64,000 bases of DNA, from positions 1,674,001 through 1,738,000 of the forward strand of contig CAVUWY010000002.1 of the NCBI GenBank assembly GCA_963745405.1. The letters are read 5' to 3'. This DNA is from C-114 sp963745405 (GTDB taxonomy: Bacteria > Chloroflexota > Limnocylindria > Limnocylindrales > CSP1-4). Of the stretch, positions 30,285 to 39,875 are shown one piece after another. The position numbers and the translations under genes were made by a program. The notes beneath the pieces were generated by a model. The model was not told where the DNA came from. It was given only the letters and a program-made list of their open reading frames with translations, and made no database searches. The first letter of the stretch is position 1, and each line of letters begins with the position of its first letter.

Positions 30285-31538
30285 ATGGCCGGAGCTGAAC
30301 TCACGTCGACCGACCCGATCTCGGTTCTCGTCGTCCACGATCGCTACCGCCAGGCAGGCGGAGAGGACGTCGTGGTGGCCAATGAGACGGCCCTCCTTCG
30401 CCGGCACGGCCATCGCGTCTCCGAGCTCATCGTCGACAACGATCGGATCGCCGATCGAGCCGGCCCGCTGTCGAAGGCCAGGCTCGCCGCGAATACGGTC
30501 TGGTCGTTCTCGGCGGCGGCGGCGGTCCGTCGACGGATCGAGCGCGAGCGGCCGGACGTCGTCCACGTCCACAACTTCCTGCCCCTCCTGTCGCCGTCGG
30601 TCCACGCTGCGGCGCACGAGACCGGGGTGGCGGTCGTCCAGACGCTTCACAACTACCGCCTCGTCTGCCCGGCTGGAACGCTCTTCCGCGACGGCCGGCC
30701 GTGCGAGGACTGCGTCGGCCGGGCGGTCGCCGTGCCGGCCGTCGTCCACGCCTGCTATCGCTCGTCACGGATCCAATCCGCAGTCGTCGCGACGATGCTC
30801 GCCAAGCACGCCGCCCGCGGCACGTGGAAACGCGACGTCGACCTCTTCCTGGCCGTGAGCGAGTTCATCCGCGATCGGATGATCGCCGGTGGGCTGCCTG
30901 CCGAGCGGATCGCGGTCAAGGCGAACTTCGTCGAGGACGACGGTGCCGGGACGGCCGCTTCACCTCGTCGCGCGACCGGGCGCCGCGACGGTCCGCTCCT
31001 CTTCGTCGGTCGACTCACCGCCGACAAGGGGGTCGACCTCCTCCTCGACGGATGGGCGGGCACGCCGGAGATGCCGATCCTCGAGGTCGTCGGCGACGGT
31101 CCGCTCCACGACGAGGTGGTCGCCGCTTCGGCCTCGAACGGGCGGGTCGTCGCGGCCGGACGGATCGACCGGGCCGCCGTCCGGGCGCGGATGGAGGCAG
31201 CCTCCGCCCTTGTCTTCCCCTCGCGCTGGTACGAGGGCCAGCCGATGACCATCCTCGAGGCCTTCGCCGCCGGCCTGCCCGTCATCGCCGCCTCGATCGG
31301 GTCGCTGCCCGACCTCGTCCGCGACGGTGAGAACGGGCTGCTGTTCCAGGCCGGCGACATCGGCGATCTCCGGCGAGCCGTGACCTGGGCGACTGCGCAT
31401 CCGACGGAGCTCCGACGGATGGGTGCGCAGTCGCGGGCGGACTACGAGGCCCGCTTCACTCCCGAGGCCGGCTACGCCGCCCTGGTCGACGCCTATCGGT
31501 CTGCCATCGCCTCGCGCGAGGCCGCCGATGCCGGCTGA
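30285..31538 (+). CDS. Family 4 glycosyltransferase
   Basis: 417 residues, ATG three bases after the fcl stop. GT-B fold with HDRYRQAGGEDVVVANE near residue 18 (the usual glycine-rich acceptor-domain motif), PDVVHVHNFLPLLSPS near 90, a Cys-rich CPAGTLFRDGRPCEDC near 127, donor-domain FVGRLTADKGVDLLLDGW near 245, and FPSRWYEGQPMTILEAFAAG near 310. It may be the fucosyltransferase of the locus because it follows gmd-fcl directly, but that is inference. Codon use and frame are normal, in contrast to the two genes before it. Confidence 0.92.
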   Translation: MAGAELTSTDPISVLVVHDRYRQAGGEDVVVANETALLRRHGHRVSELIVDNDRIADRAGPLSKARLAANTVWSFSAAAAVRRRIERERPDVVHVHNFLPLLSPSVHAAAHETGVAVVQTLHNYRLVCPAGTLFRDGRPCEDCVGRAVAVPAVVHACYRSSRIQSAVVATMLAKHAARGTWKRDVDLFLAVSEFIRDRMIAGGLPAERIAVKANFVEDDGAGTAASPRRATGRRDGPLLFVGRLTADKGVDLLLDGWAGTPEMPILEVVGDGPLHDEVVAASASNGRVVAAGRIDRAAVRARMEAASALVFPSRWYEGQPMTILEAFAAGLPVIAASIGSLPDLVRDGENGLLFQAGDIGDLRRAVTWATAHPTELRRMGAQSRADYEARFTPEAGYAALVDAYRSAIASREAADAG

Positions 31539-32328
31539 CGGCACCGTCCCGGTCGTCAGGATCGGCGGCATCCCCATCACCGCGCTGTCGTACGAGGAGG
31601 CGCTCAGCGTATTCCTCGGCGCGCCCGCGGCCGGGCGGCGCCTGGCCGTCCATTTCTGCACCGCCCACACCATCGTCGAGTCGACGGATGACCCACGCCT
31701 CCGTTCGGGCCTCGTCGATGGGGGATTCGACGTGCCGGACGGCGTGCCGCTGACCTGGGTCGGACGCCTGCGTGGCCACCGCATCGAGCGGGTCTGCGGA
31801 CTCGACGTGCTGCCCGACCTCGCCGACCGCGGACGGGCGGTCGGGCTGCGGCATTTCTTCTACGGTGGGGACGAGGGTGCGGCCCAGCAGCTGGCGAGCC
31901 GGCTCATGGATCGATTCCCGGGGATGATCGTGGCCGGCACGGAGACCCCGCCGTTCCGACCGCTGACGCCCGACGAGGACGCGGCGATGGCCGGCCGCCT
32001 CAACGTCGCCCGCCCCGACGTCGTCTGGGTCGGGCTGGGCACCCCGAAGCAGGACTTCTGGCTCGCCGACAACCGTGACCGCCTCGACGCCCCGCTGCTC
32101 ATGGCTGTCGGCGCCGCCTTCGACATCGTCGGTGGCCGCCGGCCGCGGGCGCCGCGCATCATGCAGCGGACAGGGCTCGAGTGGCTATACCGGCTCTACC
32201 AGGAGCCTCGCCGGCTCCTCCGTCGCTACACCTCGGTCAACGCCCGATTCGTCGCCATCGCCGCGGCCGACATCGTCCGCGACCGCCGGCCTCGTCGCGC
32301 CGACGGCCGGCGACCCGGCCCCGGATGA
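31528..32328 (+). CDS. WecG/TagA/CpsF-family glycosyltransferase
   Basis: 266 residues from ATG 31528, overlapping the previous gene by 11 bases. The GT26 family hallmarks are present: FCTAHTIVESTDDPRLR near residue 43 (usual T-x-N position here TAHT), VPDGVPLTWVGRLRGHRIER near 70, FFYGGDEGAAQQLASRL near 110, PDVVWVGLGTPKQDFWL near 165 and AVGAAFDIVGGRRPRAP near 190. Family members add ManNAcA or ManNAc to undecaprenyl-linked GlcNAc or related primers. It should add an early sugar of the repeat unit on the lipid carrier. Confidence 0.92.
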   Translation: MPADGTVPVVRIGGIPITALSYEEALSVFLGAPAAGRRLAVHFCTAHTIVESTDDPRLRSGLVDGGFDVPDGVPLTWVGRLRGHRIERVCGLDVLPDLADRGRAVGLRHFFYGGDEGAAQQLASRLMDRFPGMIVAGTETPPFRPLTPDEDAAMAGRLNVARPDVVWVGLGTPKQDFWLADNRDRLDAPLLMAVGAAFDIVGGRRPRAPRIMQRTGLEWLYRLYQEPRRLLRRYTSVNARFVAIAAADIVRDRRPRRADGRRPGPG

Positions 32329-32346
32329 GATCCGGCGTGGCCGGGA

Positions 32347-32352
32347 TATACT
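32347..32352 (+). promoter_or_regulatory. -10 candidate TATACT before the second GMC oxidoreductase gene
   Basis: TATACT in the context GGGATATACTCGAG, about 147 bases before the GTG at 32499. No -35 box is convincing. The same TATACT element precedes the kinase gene at 26616. Confidence 0.3.
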
Positions 32353-32498
32353 CGAGGCTCAGTACGCGTGCCGTTCGGGGTTGACGCAGTGGCAGGGCCA
32401 ACCGCTCCCACGGGCATGACCGCTGCCCCCACCCCGCGGGCGGTCGCCGGCAATCCGCACGATCGGCGGGTCCGCGGCCGGACGGAGAGCCAGGTCGC

Positions 32499-34100
32499 GT
32501 GATCGAGGACGACCTCCCGACCGGGACGACGATCGACTGCGATGTCTGCGTCGTCGGCGCGGGTCCCGCCGGCATCGCGCTCGCCCTGCGCCTGGCTGAG
32601 GGCACGCAGACCAGCGTCTGCCTGCTCGAGTCGGGCGGCCTGGCGTTCGATCCGGCAGCCCAGGCGCTGGCGGTCGGCGAGCAGGAGGGCACGCCCTACT
32701 ACCCGCTCCACGAAACGCGCATCCGGGCGCTCGGTGGATCGACCTGGTCGTGGGGCGGCATCTGCACGCCGCTCGAGGAAGTGGCATTCGAGCCCCGCTC
32801 GTGGGTGGCCGACGGAGCCTGGCCGTTCCGGCGATCGGCTCTCGATCCCTATCTCGACGACGCCCTGACCCTCTGCGGCATCAGCCCCGAGCAGCGACGC
32901 GAGACCGAGGAGACGACGCGGTCCGCGTTCGAGGGCTCCGGCCTCGACCCGGAGCGGGTCCGGCCGGAGCCGGTGAACCTCAGCCGCCCGACGCGGTTCG
33001 GCATCGCCTTCCGCGAGCGGCTTGCCGGGCTCCCGCGGGTCAGGCTCCTGCTCCACAGCGTGGCCACCCGGGTCGAACACGCCGACGGTGTCGTGACCGG
33101 GCTCGAGGTCCGTAGCCCGGCCGGGCCGTTCCACGTTCGTGCCCGCCAGTACGTGCTCGCCGGCGGCGGCATCGAGAACCCTCGTCTCCTGCTCGTCGCC
33201 GGCCTCGGCGGCGATGCGGTGGGGCGCTACTTCATGGAGCACCCCCGCGTCGTCGACCGCTTCCGCATCCGGCCGGGCGAAACCGCGATCGGGCGATTGG
33301 TCCGCGGCGGTTCGCCCGGAACGCTGCGCTTCCTGCGACTCGCCCCGGCCGAGCGGCTCGAGCGGGACGAGGAGCTCCTCTCGTACCACGCGAACATCCA
33401 TCTCGGTTACGCGGGACAGCTCAGCCCCCAGTGGGACGCCGTGCGGAGGCTGGCCATCGCCAGGCGGCCGCCGTGGAACGAGAGCCCCTACTTCCAGGAT
33501 GCGGGTGGCGGCAGGCTCCGCCTGCGGTCACAGGATCTCGCCACGGCGATGCGGCGCCCGGACCGATCCCTCGTGAGCGCGATCAGCGCCTTCACCGAGC
33601 GGCCCGCCCTCCGGCGCTACCTCGAGATCGTCAGTTGCGTCGAGCAGCTGCCCGTTCCGGACAATCGGGTGACGCTGGCGGCCGAGCCCGACCGGTTCGG
33701 CGTGCCGAAGGCCCACCTCAGGTGGCGGGTGGCACCGGCCGAGGAGGCGACCTACCGGCGCTCCCTCGAGATCCTGCTCGGCGCGCTCGAGAAGCTCGAA
33801 CCGGGCATCGCCGGGGCGCGGATCGACACCGACCCCTGGCCGAGCGGCATCGTCGGGAACTGGCATCACGAGGGCACCACGAGGATGCACGACGATCCGG
33901 CGCATGGCGTCGTGGACCGCGATCTTCGTGTCCACGGGATGAGGAACCTGTTCGTCGCCGGGAGTTCGGTCTTCCCGTCGTCGGGCTCGACCTCGCCGAC
34001 GATCACCATCCTCCAGCTGGCTCTGCGGCTGGGGGACCACCTCAGGCGGGAGCTCGGACCCCGCTCACTGGCCGGATCGGAGCAGGTGCGCCTCGACTGA
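32499..34100 (+). CDS. GMC-type FAD oxidoreductase, second copy
   Basis: 533 residues from GTG 32499. FAD motif VCVVGAGPAGIALA at about 16-29 and CLLESGG, then LGGSTWSWGGIC near 80, YVLAGGGIENPRLLLVAG near 215, and the C-terminal GNWHHEGTTRMHDDP near 455 and FVAGSSVFPSSGSTSPTIT near 488. Related to the enzyme at 14473-16131 across its length. The TRMHDDP segment carries the region of the family's His/Asn catalytic pair. It stands at the end of the fucose/WecG operon, 170 bp downstream. Substrate unknown; oxidation of a sugar hydroxyl is inference. Confidence 0.9.
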   Translation: MIEDDLPTGTTIDCDVCVVGAGPAGIALALRLAEGTQTSVCLLESGGLAFDPAAQALAVGEQEGTPYYPLHETRIRALGGSTWSWGGICTPLEEVAFEPRSWVADGAWPFRRSALDPYLDDALTLCGISPEQRRETEETTRSAFEGSGLDPERVRPEPVNLSRPTRFGIAFRERLAGLPRVRLLLHSVATRVEHADGVVTGLEVRSPAGPFHVRARQYVLAGGGIENPRLLLVAGLGGDAVGRYFMEHPRVVDRFRIRPGETAIGRLVRGGSPGTLRFLRLAPAERLERDEELLSYHANIHLGYAGQLSPQWDAVRRLAIARRPPWNESPYFQDAGGGRLRLRSQDLATAMRRPDRSLVSAISAFTERPALRRYLEIVSCVEQLPVPDNRVTLAAEPDRFGVPKAHLRWRVAPAEEATYRRSLEILLGALEKLEPGIAGARIDTDPWPSGIVGNWHHEGTTRMHDDPAHGVVDRDLRVHGMRNLFVAGSSVFPSSGSTSPTITILQLALRLGDHLRRELGPRSLAGSEQVRLD

Positions 34101-34155
34101 CGAGCGCCGGCCCTCGACGATCGAGCGCCCGTCCTCGACGACCGGGGAGTGACGT

Positions 34156-35097
34156 TCAGGCGGCGGGCAGGACTCCGGCCCGGAACATGGCGACGGTCTC
34201 CGCCAGGCCTTCGGCCAGGCCGATCCGCGGTTCCCAGCCGTAGCGGGTCCGGATCTTCGTTATGTCGGGCCGCCGTCGTTCCGGGTCGCCCGGCCGGCGG
34301 GCGGTGAAGGCGATCGGTGAGTCCGACCCGACGATCTCGCGGATCCGCTCGGCCAGTTCGCGGATCGAGACCTCGGCGGGATTGCCGACGTTGAACACCT
34401 CGCCGTCGATGGACGAGTCGAGAGCGACCGCGAGGAGCCCTTCGACGAGATCGCTCACGTAGCAGAACGAGCGGGTCTGGGAACCATCTCCGTGGACCGT
34501 CAACGGGCGGCCCTCGATGGCCGAGGCGACGAGCTCGGGGATCGCCCGCCCATCGCCGTGGCGCATGCGGGGACCGTACGTGTTGAAGAAACGGACGATG
34601 TTGGCCTGCACGCCGCGCTGGCTCCGCATCGCCATCAGGAGCGCCTCGCCGAATCGCTTCGACTCGTCATAGCACGAGCGCGGTCCGATCGGGTCGACGT
34701 TGCCCCAGTACGTCTCGTCCTGGGGATGGACCAGCGGGTCGCCGTAGACCTCGGAGGTCGAGGCGAACGTCAGCCGGGCGCCGGTGTCCGCCGCGATCTC
34801 GAGGAGGCGCCACGTTCCGAGCGAGTTGGCGGCCATCGTCTGGAGCGGCATCCGCTCGTAGTCGACCGGGCTCGCCGGCGAGGCGAGATGGAGGATGACG
34901 TCGACCTCGACCCGCGGCGTGGCGGCGACGTCGACCTCGAGGAAGGTGAAGTCGGGCCGACCCTCGAGCTCCTCGATATTGGCCCGCGCCCCGGTCGAGA
35001 GGTCGTCGAGGCAGATGACCTCGTGACCGGCGGCCAGGAGCGCCCGGCAGGTGTGGCTTCCGACGAACCCCGCGCCGCCTGCGACGAGGGCCCTCAA
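34156..35097 (-). CDS. UDP-glucuronate decarboxylase-like (UXS) NAD-dependent SDR
   Basis: 313 residues from TTG 35097, which overlaps the ugd stop as TTGA. NAD motif GGAGFVGSHTCRALL near residue 7, ILHLASPASPVDYERMPLQT near 68 (the wording typical of UXS), FASTSEVYGDPLVHPQDETY near 108, SCYDESKRFGE with catalytic Tyr/Lys near 137, and RFFNTYGPRM near 163. Expected product is UDP-xylose from UDP-glucuronate. Translational coupling to ugd supports a UDP-glucose to UDP-glucuronate to UDP-xylose path feeding the exopolysaccharide. Confidence 0.9.
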   Translation of the reverse strand: MRALVAGGAGFVGSHTCRALLAAGHEVICLDDLSTGARANIEELEGRPDFTFLEVDVAATPRVEVDVILHLASPASPVDYERMPLQTMAANSLGTWRLLEIAADTGARLTFASTSEVYGDPLVHPQDETYWGNVDPIGPRSCYDESKRFGEALLMAMRSQRGVQANIVRFFNTYGPRMRHGDGRAIPELVASAIEGRPLTVHGDGSQTRSFCYVSDLVEGLLAVALDSSIDGEVFNVGNPAEVSIRELAERIREIVGSDSPIAFTARRPGDPERRRPDITKIRTRYGWEPRIGLAEGLAETVAMFRAGVLPAA

Positions 35098-36530
35098 TGG
35101 TCCGTGCGTCGTCGCCGCGGAGTCGTGGCGGTCCGCCCGACGCCGAGGTAGGCGAAGCCCGCTTCCTCGACCGCGCGCCGATCGAGCATGTTGCGGCCGT
35201 CGAAGATGACCGTGCCGGTCATGGCCGCCTGGACGTCGTCGAGGTCGACCGAGCTGAATTCCTTCCAGTCGGTCAGGATCGCCAGCGCATCGGCTCCGGC
35301 GGCCGCCTCGAGGGCGGTGTCGCGGAGGCTGGACTGCAGGCGCTCCGGCACGAGGGTCCGGTCGGCGGTCACGGCCGGGTCGTAGGCCTGGATGCGGGCG
35401 CCGGCGTTGGAGAGCAGGCCGACGACGTCCATGGCCGGCGACTCGCGGGTGTCCTCGGTGTCGCCCTTGAAGGTCAGGCCCCAGACCGCGATGAGCCGGC
35501 CCTCGAGGTTGCCGAGGCGGGCCTGGAGCCGTCGGACGGCGCTCGTCCGCTGGGCCTGGTTGACCTCCTGGACGCCCGAGAGGATCGGCGTCGCGACGCC
35601 GAAGGTCTCGCCGATGTAGCGCAGGGCCGCCACGTCCTTCGGCAGGCAGCTGCCACCGAAGCCGATGCCCGGCCGGAAGAAGTGGTCGCCGATGCGGGGA
35701 TCGAGGGCGACGCCTTCGACGACCCGGTCGACATCGACGCCGATCGCCTCGCACAGGCGGCTGACCTCGTTGATGAACGAGATCCGCGTCGCGAGGAACG
35801 AGTTGGCGACGTACTTGATCATCTCGGCCGTGCGCAGGTCGGTGAGGATCACCTCGCCGCCGATGCCGGCGTACAGGTCGGCCACCTCCTGGCCGTCGTC
35901 GCTCGAGCGGGAACCGACGACGATGCGCTCGGGGTTGAAGAAGTCGTCGACCGCCCGACCCTGGCGGAGGAACTCCGGGTTCGACACGATCCGCGGCTGG
36001 CGGTGGCGCTCCACGAGGGCCGTCCGAAGGAGCTCCTCGATCGTCTCGCCGGTGCCGATGGGCGAGGTGCTCTTGTTGGCGATGATCGGCGACATGCCGT
36101 TGAGGTTGGCGGCGATCGAGCGGGTGGCCGACCGGAGGTTGCGGAGATCGGCCGCGCCGGCCAGCGTCTGCGGCGTGTCGACGGCGAGGAAGATGATCTC
36201 GGCCTCGGGGATGGCCGCCGGGTAGCTCGTCGTGAAGGCGAGTCGGCCCGAAGCGAGACCCTCGGCGACGAGTTCGGTCAGGCCTGGCTCGCGGATGCGG
36301 ACGGTCCCGGAGCAGAGCTCCGCGACGAGGGCTTCGCTCATGTCGACCCCGACCACTGCGTGGCCGAGGCGGGCGAGGCCGGCAGCGAGGACGAGGCCGA
36401 CATGGCCGCAGCCGATGACCGCGACGTGGCGGGGGATCGGCTGGATCGCCGGCTGCGGTTCCGGGGCGGTATCCGGCGCGAGGGCGATCTCGTGGAGGAC
36501 GGTCTCGATGGCGACGGGTTCGGCGGTCAC
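35094..36530 (-). CDS. ugd: UDP-glucose 6-dehydrogenase
   Basis: 478 residues, GTG start. NAD motif VAVIGCGHVGLVLAAGLA at about 35-52, FLAVDTPQ near 115, NKSTSPIGTGET near 150, NPEFLRQGRAVDDF near 184, and the active-site Cys in GFGGSCLPKD near 280; C-terminal WGLTFKGDTEDTRESPA near 355. Oxidises UDP-glucose twice to UDP-glucuronate with NAD. The first 33 residues are an Ala/Pro/Glu extension before the Rossmann fold. It lies two bases after the stop of the sugar transferase gene and is coupled to the UXS-like gene, forming a three-gene minus-strand operon. Confidence 0.95.
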   Translation of the reverse strand: MTAEPVAIETVLHEIALAPDTAPEPQPAIQPIPRHVAVIGCGHVGLVLAAGLARLGHAVVGVDMSEALVAELCSGTVRIREPGLTELVAEGLASGRLAFTTSYPAAIPEAEIIFLAVDTPQTLAGAADLRNLRSATRSIAANLNGMSPIIANKSTSPIGTGETIEELLRTALVERHRQPRIVSNPEFLRQGRAVDDFFNPERIVVGSRSSDDGQEVADLYAGIGGEVILTDLRTAEMIKYVANSFLATRISFINEVSRLCEAIGVDVDRVVEGVALDPRIGDHFFRPGIGFGGSCLPKDVAALRYIGETFGVATPILSGVQEVNQAQRTSAVRRLQARLGNLEGRLIAVWGLTFKGDTEDTRESPAMDVVGLLSNAGARIQAYDPAVTADRTLVPERLQSSLRDTALEAAAGADALAILTDWKEFSSVDLDDVQAAMTGTVIFDGRNMLDRRAVEEAGFAYLGVGRTATTPRRRRTDH

Positions 36531-36532
36531 GT

Positions 36533-37939
36533 TCAGCGGCCCTCAGCTCGGAGCATTGCGGGGATGGTCTTGATCAGAAGTCGGAAGTCGAGCCAGATCG
36601 ACCAGTGGTCGATGTAGTCGAGGTCGAGCTGGACCCAGCGGTCGAAGCTCGATTCTCCTCGTCCGGCGATCTGCCAGAGGCCGGTGATGCCCGGCTTCAT
36701 CGAGAGGCGGCGACGATGCCAGGCGTCGTAGCCGGCGACATCGTCGAATGGATGGGGGCGGGGGCCGACGAGGCTCATCTCGCCCTTGAGCACGTTCCAC
36801 AGCTGCGGCAGCTCGTCGATGCTCGTCTTGCGGAGGAACCGCCCGATCGGGGTGATCCGCGGGTCGTTCGTCATCTTGAACGATGCGCCGCCGGCGACCT
36901 CGTTGTGCTCGCGGAGGGCGGCCCGCTGGGCGTCGGCGTCCCGGGTCATCGTCCGGAACTTGACGATCCGGAACGGCCGCCCGTTCACCCCGGCCCGCTG
37001 CTGGGTGAAGATGACCGGCCGCCCGTCGGTGGCCACGATGATGATGGCCGCCACGGCGAAGATCGGGCTGAGGACGACGAGGCCCACCAGCGCTCCGACG
37101 ATGTCGACGAGGCGCTTGGCGGCGAGCGGGATCACGTGGTCGGGGCCGCTGATGAGCGACAGGACCGGCGTCCCATCGAGGTCCTCGATCCGGCCGGCCG
37201 ACATGACCTGGTCCGGAAGTCCGATCGGGATGCGGACGGTCTTTCCTTCGTCCGCGCAGCGGCGATAGATCTCCGAGATGAGGTCGGTCTCGCCGGCCGG
37301 CAGGCAGATGGCCACCTCGTCGATCACCTGCTCGTGGAATAGCTCGCTGAGACGGTCGAGCGGGCCGAGGTAGAGGCCGGGTCGCATCGCCTCGACCGGC
37401 TCCGGGCCGAGCGCGCCGACCACCGTCAGGCCGATGTCCCATCGATCGGTGATCTTGCGGTCGAACTCACGGGCGCCCGGGCCGGTGCCGACTATCAGGA
37501 GTGCCCGCATGTTGCGGCCCCGCCGGCGGGCCTCGTTGAAGATCGCCCGGAGGCCGACCCGGGCCGAGATCGTGGCCCAGGCCTGGATCGGGAAGATGAT
37601 GAGGAGGACGAACCGGCCGATCTCGTGGTAGCCGAGGATGAACAGGACCGCCACGGTCCCGGCGGCGAGGACGACCGCCGACCGGGCCACGGCGATGGCG
37701 TCGCTGTAGGCCGACCAGCGGGCCCGTGGGCGGTACAGCCCCTGGGCCGCCAGGAGCCCGACCCACGACAGCGCGTAGAGGGCGACAGACAGGCCCCACT
37801 GGGGAAGGACGCCGGCGAGGTAGTCCTGCCAGGTCGGGCCGAAGCTCGCGGCGAAGACGGCGACGACGACGACGACCGCCAGCCCAGCGTCCGCGACAAG
37901 AAGCGCGAAGCTGAACCCCGATTCGTGGCGGCGGATCAT
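36533..37939 (-). CDS. Polyprenyl-phosphate sugar-1-phosphate transferase (WbaP/WcaJ type)
   Basis: 468 residues. Four N-terminal membrane helices (about 10-125), a Rossmann-like CoA-binding-type domain (LLIVGTGPGAREFDRK near 147), a fifth helix (about 275-300) and the catalytic domain: QQRAGVNGRPFRIVKFRTM near 315, KTSIDELPQLWNVLKGEMSL near 370, GPRPHPFDDV and KPGITGLWQIAGR near 420. The enzyme starts repeat-unit synthesis by moving a sugar phosphate to undecaprenyl phosphate. First gene of the operon with ugd and the UXS-like gene. Confidence 0.95.
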   Translation of the reverse strand: MIRRHESGFSFALLVADAGLAVVVVVAVFAASFGPTWQDYLAGVLPQWGLSVALYALSWVGLLAAQGLYRPRARWSAYSDAIAVARSAVVLAAGTVAVLFILGYHEIGRFVLLIIFPIQAWATISARVGLRAIFNEARRRGRNMRALLIVGTGPGAREFDRKITDRWDIGLTVVGALGPEPVEAMRPGLYLGPLDRLSELFHEQVIDEVAICLPAGETDLISEIYRRCADEGKTVRIPIGLPDQVMSAGRIEDLDGTPVLSLISGPDHVIPLAAKRLVDIVGALVGLVVLSPIFAVAAIIIVATDGRPVIFTQQRAGVNGRPFRIVKFRTMTRDADAQRAALREHNEVAGGASFKMTNDPRITPIGRFLRKTSIDELPQLWNVLKGEMSLVGPRPHPFDDVAGYDAWHRRRLSMKPGITGLWQIAGRGESSFDRWVQLDLDYIDHWSIWLDFRLLIKTIPAMLRAEGR

Positions 37940-38243
37940 AGGGTACGTGCCCCCGATGTACGTTCAGTGCGTCCGGACTGCCTGCCGACGGGATTGGATG
38001 AATGAAGATGGCCCGTCGCGGCCCCCGGGGGATGATGGATCTCCTGCGGCTCCGACCGGTCTCAGCGACCGCCCCATTCGTACCTGCCAGGGGGGTCAGT
38101 TGACCATCCCGAAAGTACCAAGTCAAGGGCTTCCAGAGTGCCATCCGAGACGCCGGTGCAACTAGGCAACGAAGGTCATCGGCCGCCGGCCGACGGTACC
38201 ACGGACAGCGTCTCGGCGCCGTCTCCGAGGGGTTCCGGGCGGG
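37940..38243. other. 304-bp region upstream of the initiating sugar transferase
   Basis: Contains a 6-bp-stem hairpin at 38179-38193 and, on the minus strand near 38105-38135, TTGACT with a GTCAA dyad 16 bases on, which could be a -35 region or an operator. I see no gene and no riboswitch. The distance suggests an untranslated leader of 100 bases or more. Confidence 0.5.
38179..38193 (-). terminator. Hairpin after the MBL-fold gene
   Basis: TCGGCC, loop GCC, GGCCGA: a perfect 6-bp stem about 50 bases after the minus-strand stop at 38244. No T-run follows, so it is a weak terminator candidate. Confidence 0.3.
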
Positions 38244-39011
38244 TTACGACGCGGGGACGGCGGCCGTCGCGGGAGTCTTGACGCGGGCCAGGCCGCCGGG
38301 CTCGAGGGCCAGCACCGTCACGTCGTTGAGACCGCGTTCGGCCAGGCTGGCGCGGAGCTGATCCGGGGTCCCGGCAAGGAGCGGGAAGGTCCCGTAGTGG
38401 ATCGGCACGACGTGCTTGACGCCGAGCAGCTCGACTGCCTTGGCCGCCTCGCGGGGCCCCATCGTGTAGTGGCCGCCGATCGGCAGGAAGGCGATATCCG
38501 GACGATGGAGCTCGCCGATGAGCCGCATGTCGCCGAACACGTCGGTGTCGCCGGCATGATAGAAGCGGTAGCCGTTCTCGAGCTCGACCACGAAGCCCGC
38601 CGGCTCGCCGAGGTACAGGGGTACGCCACCCTCGGCGTTCCACTCGCCGGCGGAGTGGTTCGCTCCGGTCATGGTGACCTTGAGGCCGGCGATCTCGACG
38701 GTGCCGCCCTTGTTCATCCCGGTGACCGCGTCGCTGCCGCCGGGAAGCTGCCGGCCCAACCACAGGCTCATCTCGTGGATGCAGGGCCAGGCCGGTCGGA
38801 GGCGCGAGGCGAGGGCGACGGCATCGCCCATGTGATCGCCGTGGCCGTGGGTCACCAGGAGGAGGTCGCAGGCGGTCACCGCGTCGGCGGCCTTGGGGCT
38901 GCGGGGATTGCCGAACCACGGGTCGATGAGGATGGTCCTGCCGCCGGGCGTGCCGACCTCGATGCAGGCGTGGCCGTACCAGGTGAACGTCGTATCGCCG
39001 TCAACCGCCAT
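38244..39011 (-). CDS. Metallo-beta-lactamase-fold hydrolase (UPF0173 type)
   Basis: 255 residues from ATG 39011. The start of the fold, FTWYGHACIEVGTPGGRTIL, is at residue 9 and the metal motif VTHGHGDHMGDAV near 55. Further metal ligands sit in GANHSAG (117), HAGDTDVF (152), LPIGGHYTMGP (178) and the C-terminal VPIHYGTFP (205). This is the layout of the UPF0173 family, whose substrates are mostly unknown. The gene is transcribed away from the membrane-protein gene with 33 bp between starts. Confidence 0.92.
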   Translation of the reverse strand: MAVDGDTTFTWYGHACIEVGTPGGRTILIDPWFGNPRSPKAADAVTACDLLLVTHGHGDHMGDAVALASRLRPAWPCIHEMSLWLGRQLPGGSDAVTGMNKGGTVEIAGLKVTMTGANHSAGEWNAEGGVPLYLGEPAGFVVELENGYRFYHAGDTDVFGDMRLIGELHRPDIAFLPIGGHYTMGPREAAKAVELLGVKHVVPIHYGTFPLLAGTPDQLRASLAERGLNDVTVLALEPGGLARVKTPATAAVPAS

Positions 39012-39044
39012 GGGGTACCTCCGGATGCATCGTACACTCGGCTC

Positions 39045-39875
39045 GTGCCTGCCGCCCGGATCGCCGAGAACCTCGCCTACATCAACTGGACCGTCCTCGT
39101 CGGCCTCGCCGTCGGCGCCTACGCAGCGGCGGTCGTGGCCCGGCTGAGGACCGATGCCACGCGTGGCTATCTCGCCTTCACGGCCGGTTGTGCGACGGCC
39201 TTCGCCGTGCTGGCGTACCTGTCCGACACGGCCCTGCCGGCGACCGGTCTCGACTCGGCCGTCCAGGCCGACCCTGCCTGGGATCTCCCTCGGCGGGTCG
39301 CCCTCGTCCTCTTCACCGTCCTCGCCGCCGCCTTCACGGTGGCGGTGGCCAGGCGACACCGGGCGGCAGCGCTCGGCATCGCCGGAATTGTCACCGGGGG
39401 AGCGGTCATCGCCGCCGCCGCCCTCGGTTGGAGCGGCGGCCCGGTGACGGCGGTGCCGCTCCTCGTCCAGCTCCTCGTCCTGGCGGCGGCGACCGGCGGC
39501 GTCTTCGCGGCGATGATCCTCGGCCACTGGTACCTCGTGACGCCGAAGCTGCCCGAGGCACCCCTGGTCCTGTTCAGCCGCCTGCTGCTCGGCATCGTCG
39601 CCATCCAGGTGGCTCTCTTCGCCGTCTGGGTCGCGACGGGGACAGGCGGCGGCGGTCCGTTCTCGGCCCTGTCCGGGCCGTGGGCGCTGTTCGTCTGGCT
39701 CCGCCTCCTCGTCGGCCTCGGCTTCCCGCTGATCGTCTCGTGGGCGGCCATCCAGACCGCCCGCAGCCGGTCGATGGAGTCGGCGACCGGCCTCCTCTAC
39801 ATCAACGTGGGATCGATCGCGGCGGGGACCATCCTCGCCGCAGGCCTCTACTTCGGAGCGGGGATACTCGTATGA
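39045..39875 (+). CDS. Polytopic membrane protein, function unknown
   Basis: 276 residues from GTG 39045 with about eight hydrophobic helices and almost no soluble domain. Conserved-looking pieces are AENLAYINWTVLVGLAVGAY near residue 6, MILGHWYLVTPKLPEAPL near 160 and TGLLYINVGSIAAGTILAAG near 250. HWYLVTPKLP recalls DmsC/NrfD-like or cytochrome-related membrane proteins, but I do not recognise the family. The start is only seven bases from a TACACT box, so the message may be leaderless. The end overlaps the methyltransferase gene (ATGA). Confidence 0.8.
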   Translation: MPAARIAENLAYINWTVLVGLAVGAYAAAVVARLRTDATRGYLAFTAGCATAFAVLAYLSDTALPATGLDSAVQADPAWDLPRRVALVLFTVLAAAFTVAVARRHRAAALGIAGIVTGGAVIAAAALGWSGGPVTAVPLLVQLLVLAAATGGVFAAMILGHWYLVTPKLPEAPLVLFSRLLLGIVAIQVALFAVWVATGTGGGGPFSALSGPWALFVWLRLLVGLGFPLIVSWAAIQTARSRSMESATGLLYINVGSIAAGTILAAGLYFGAGILV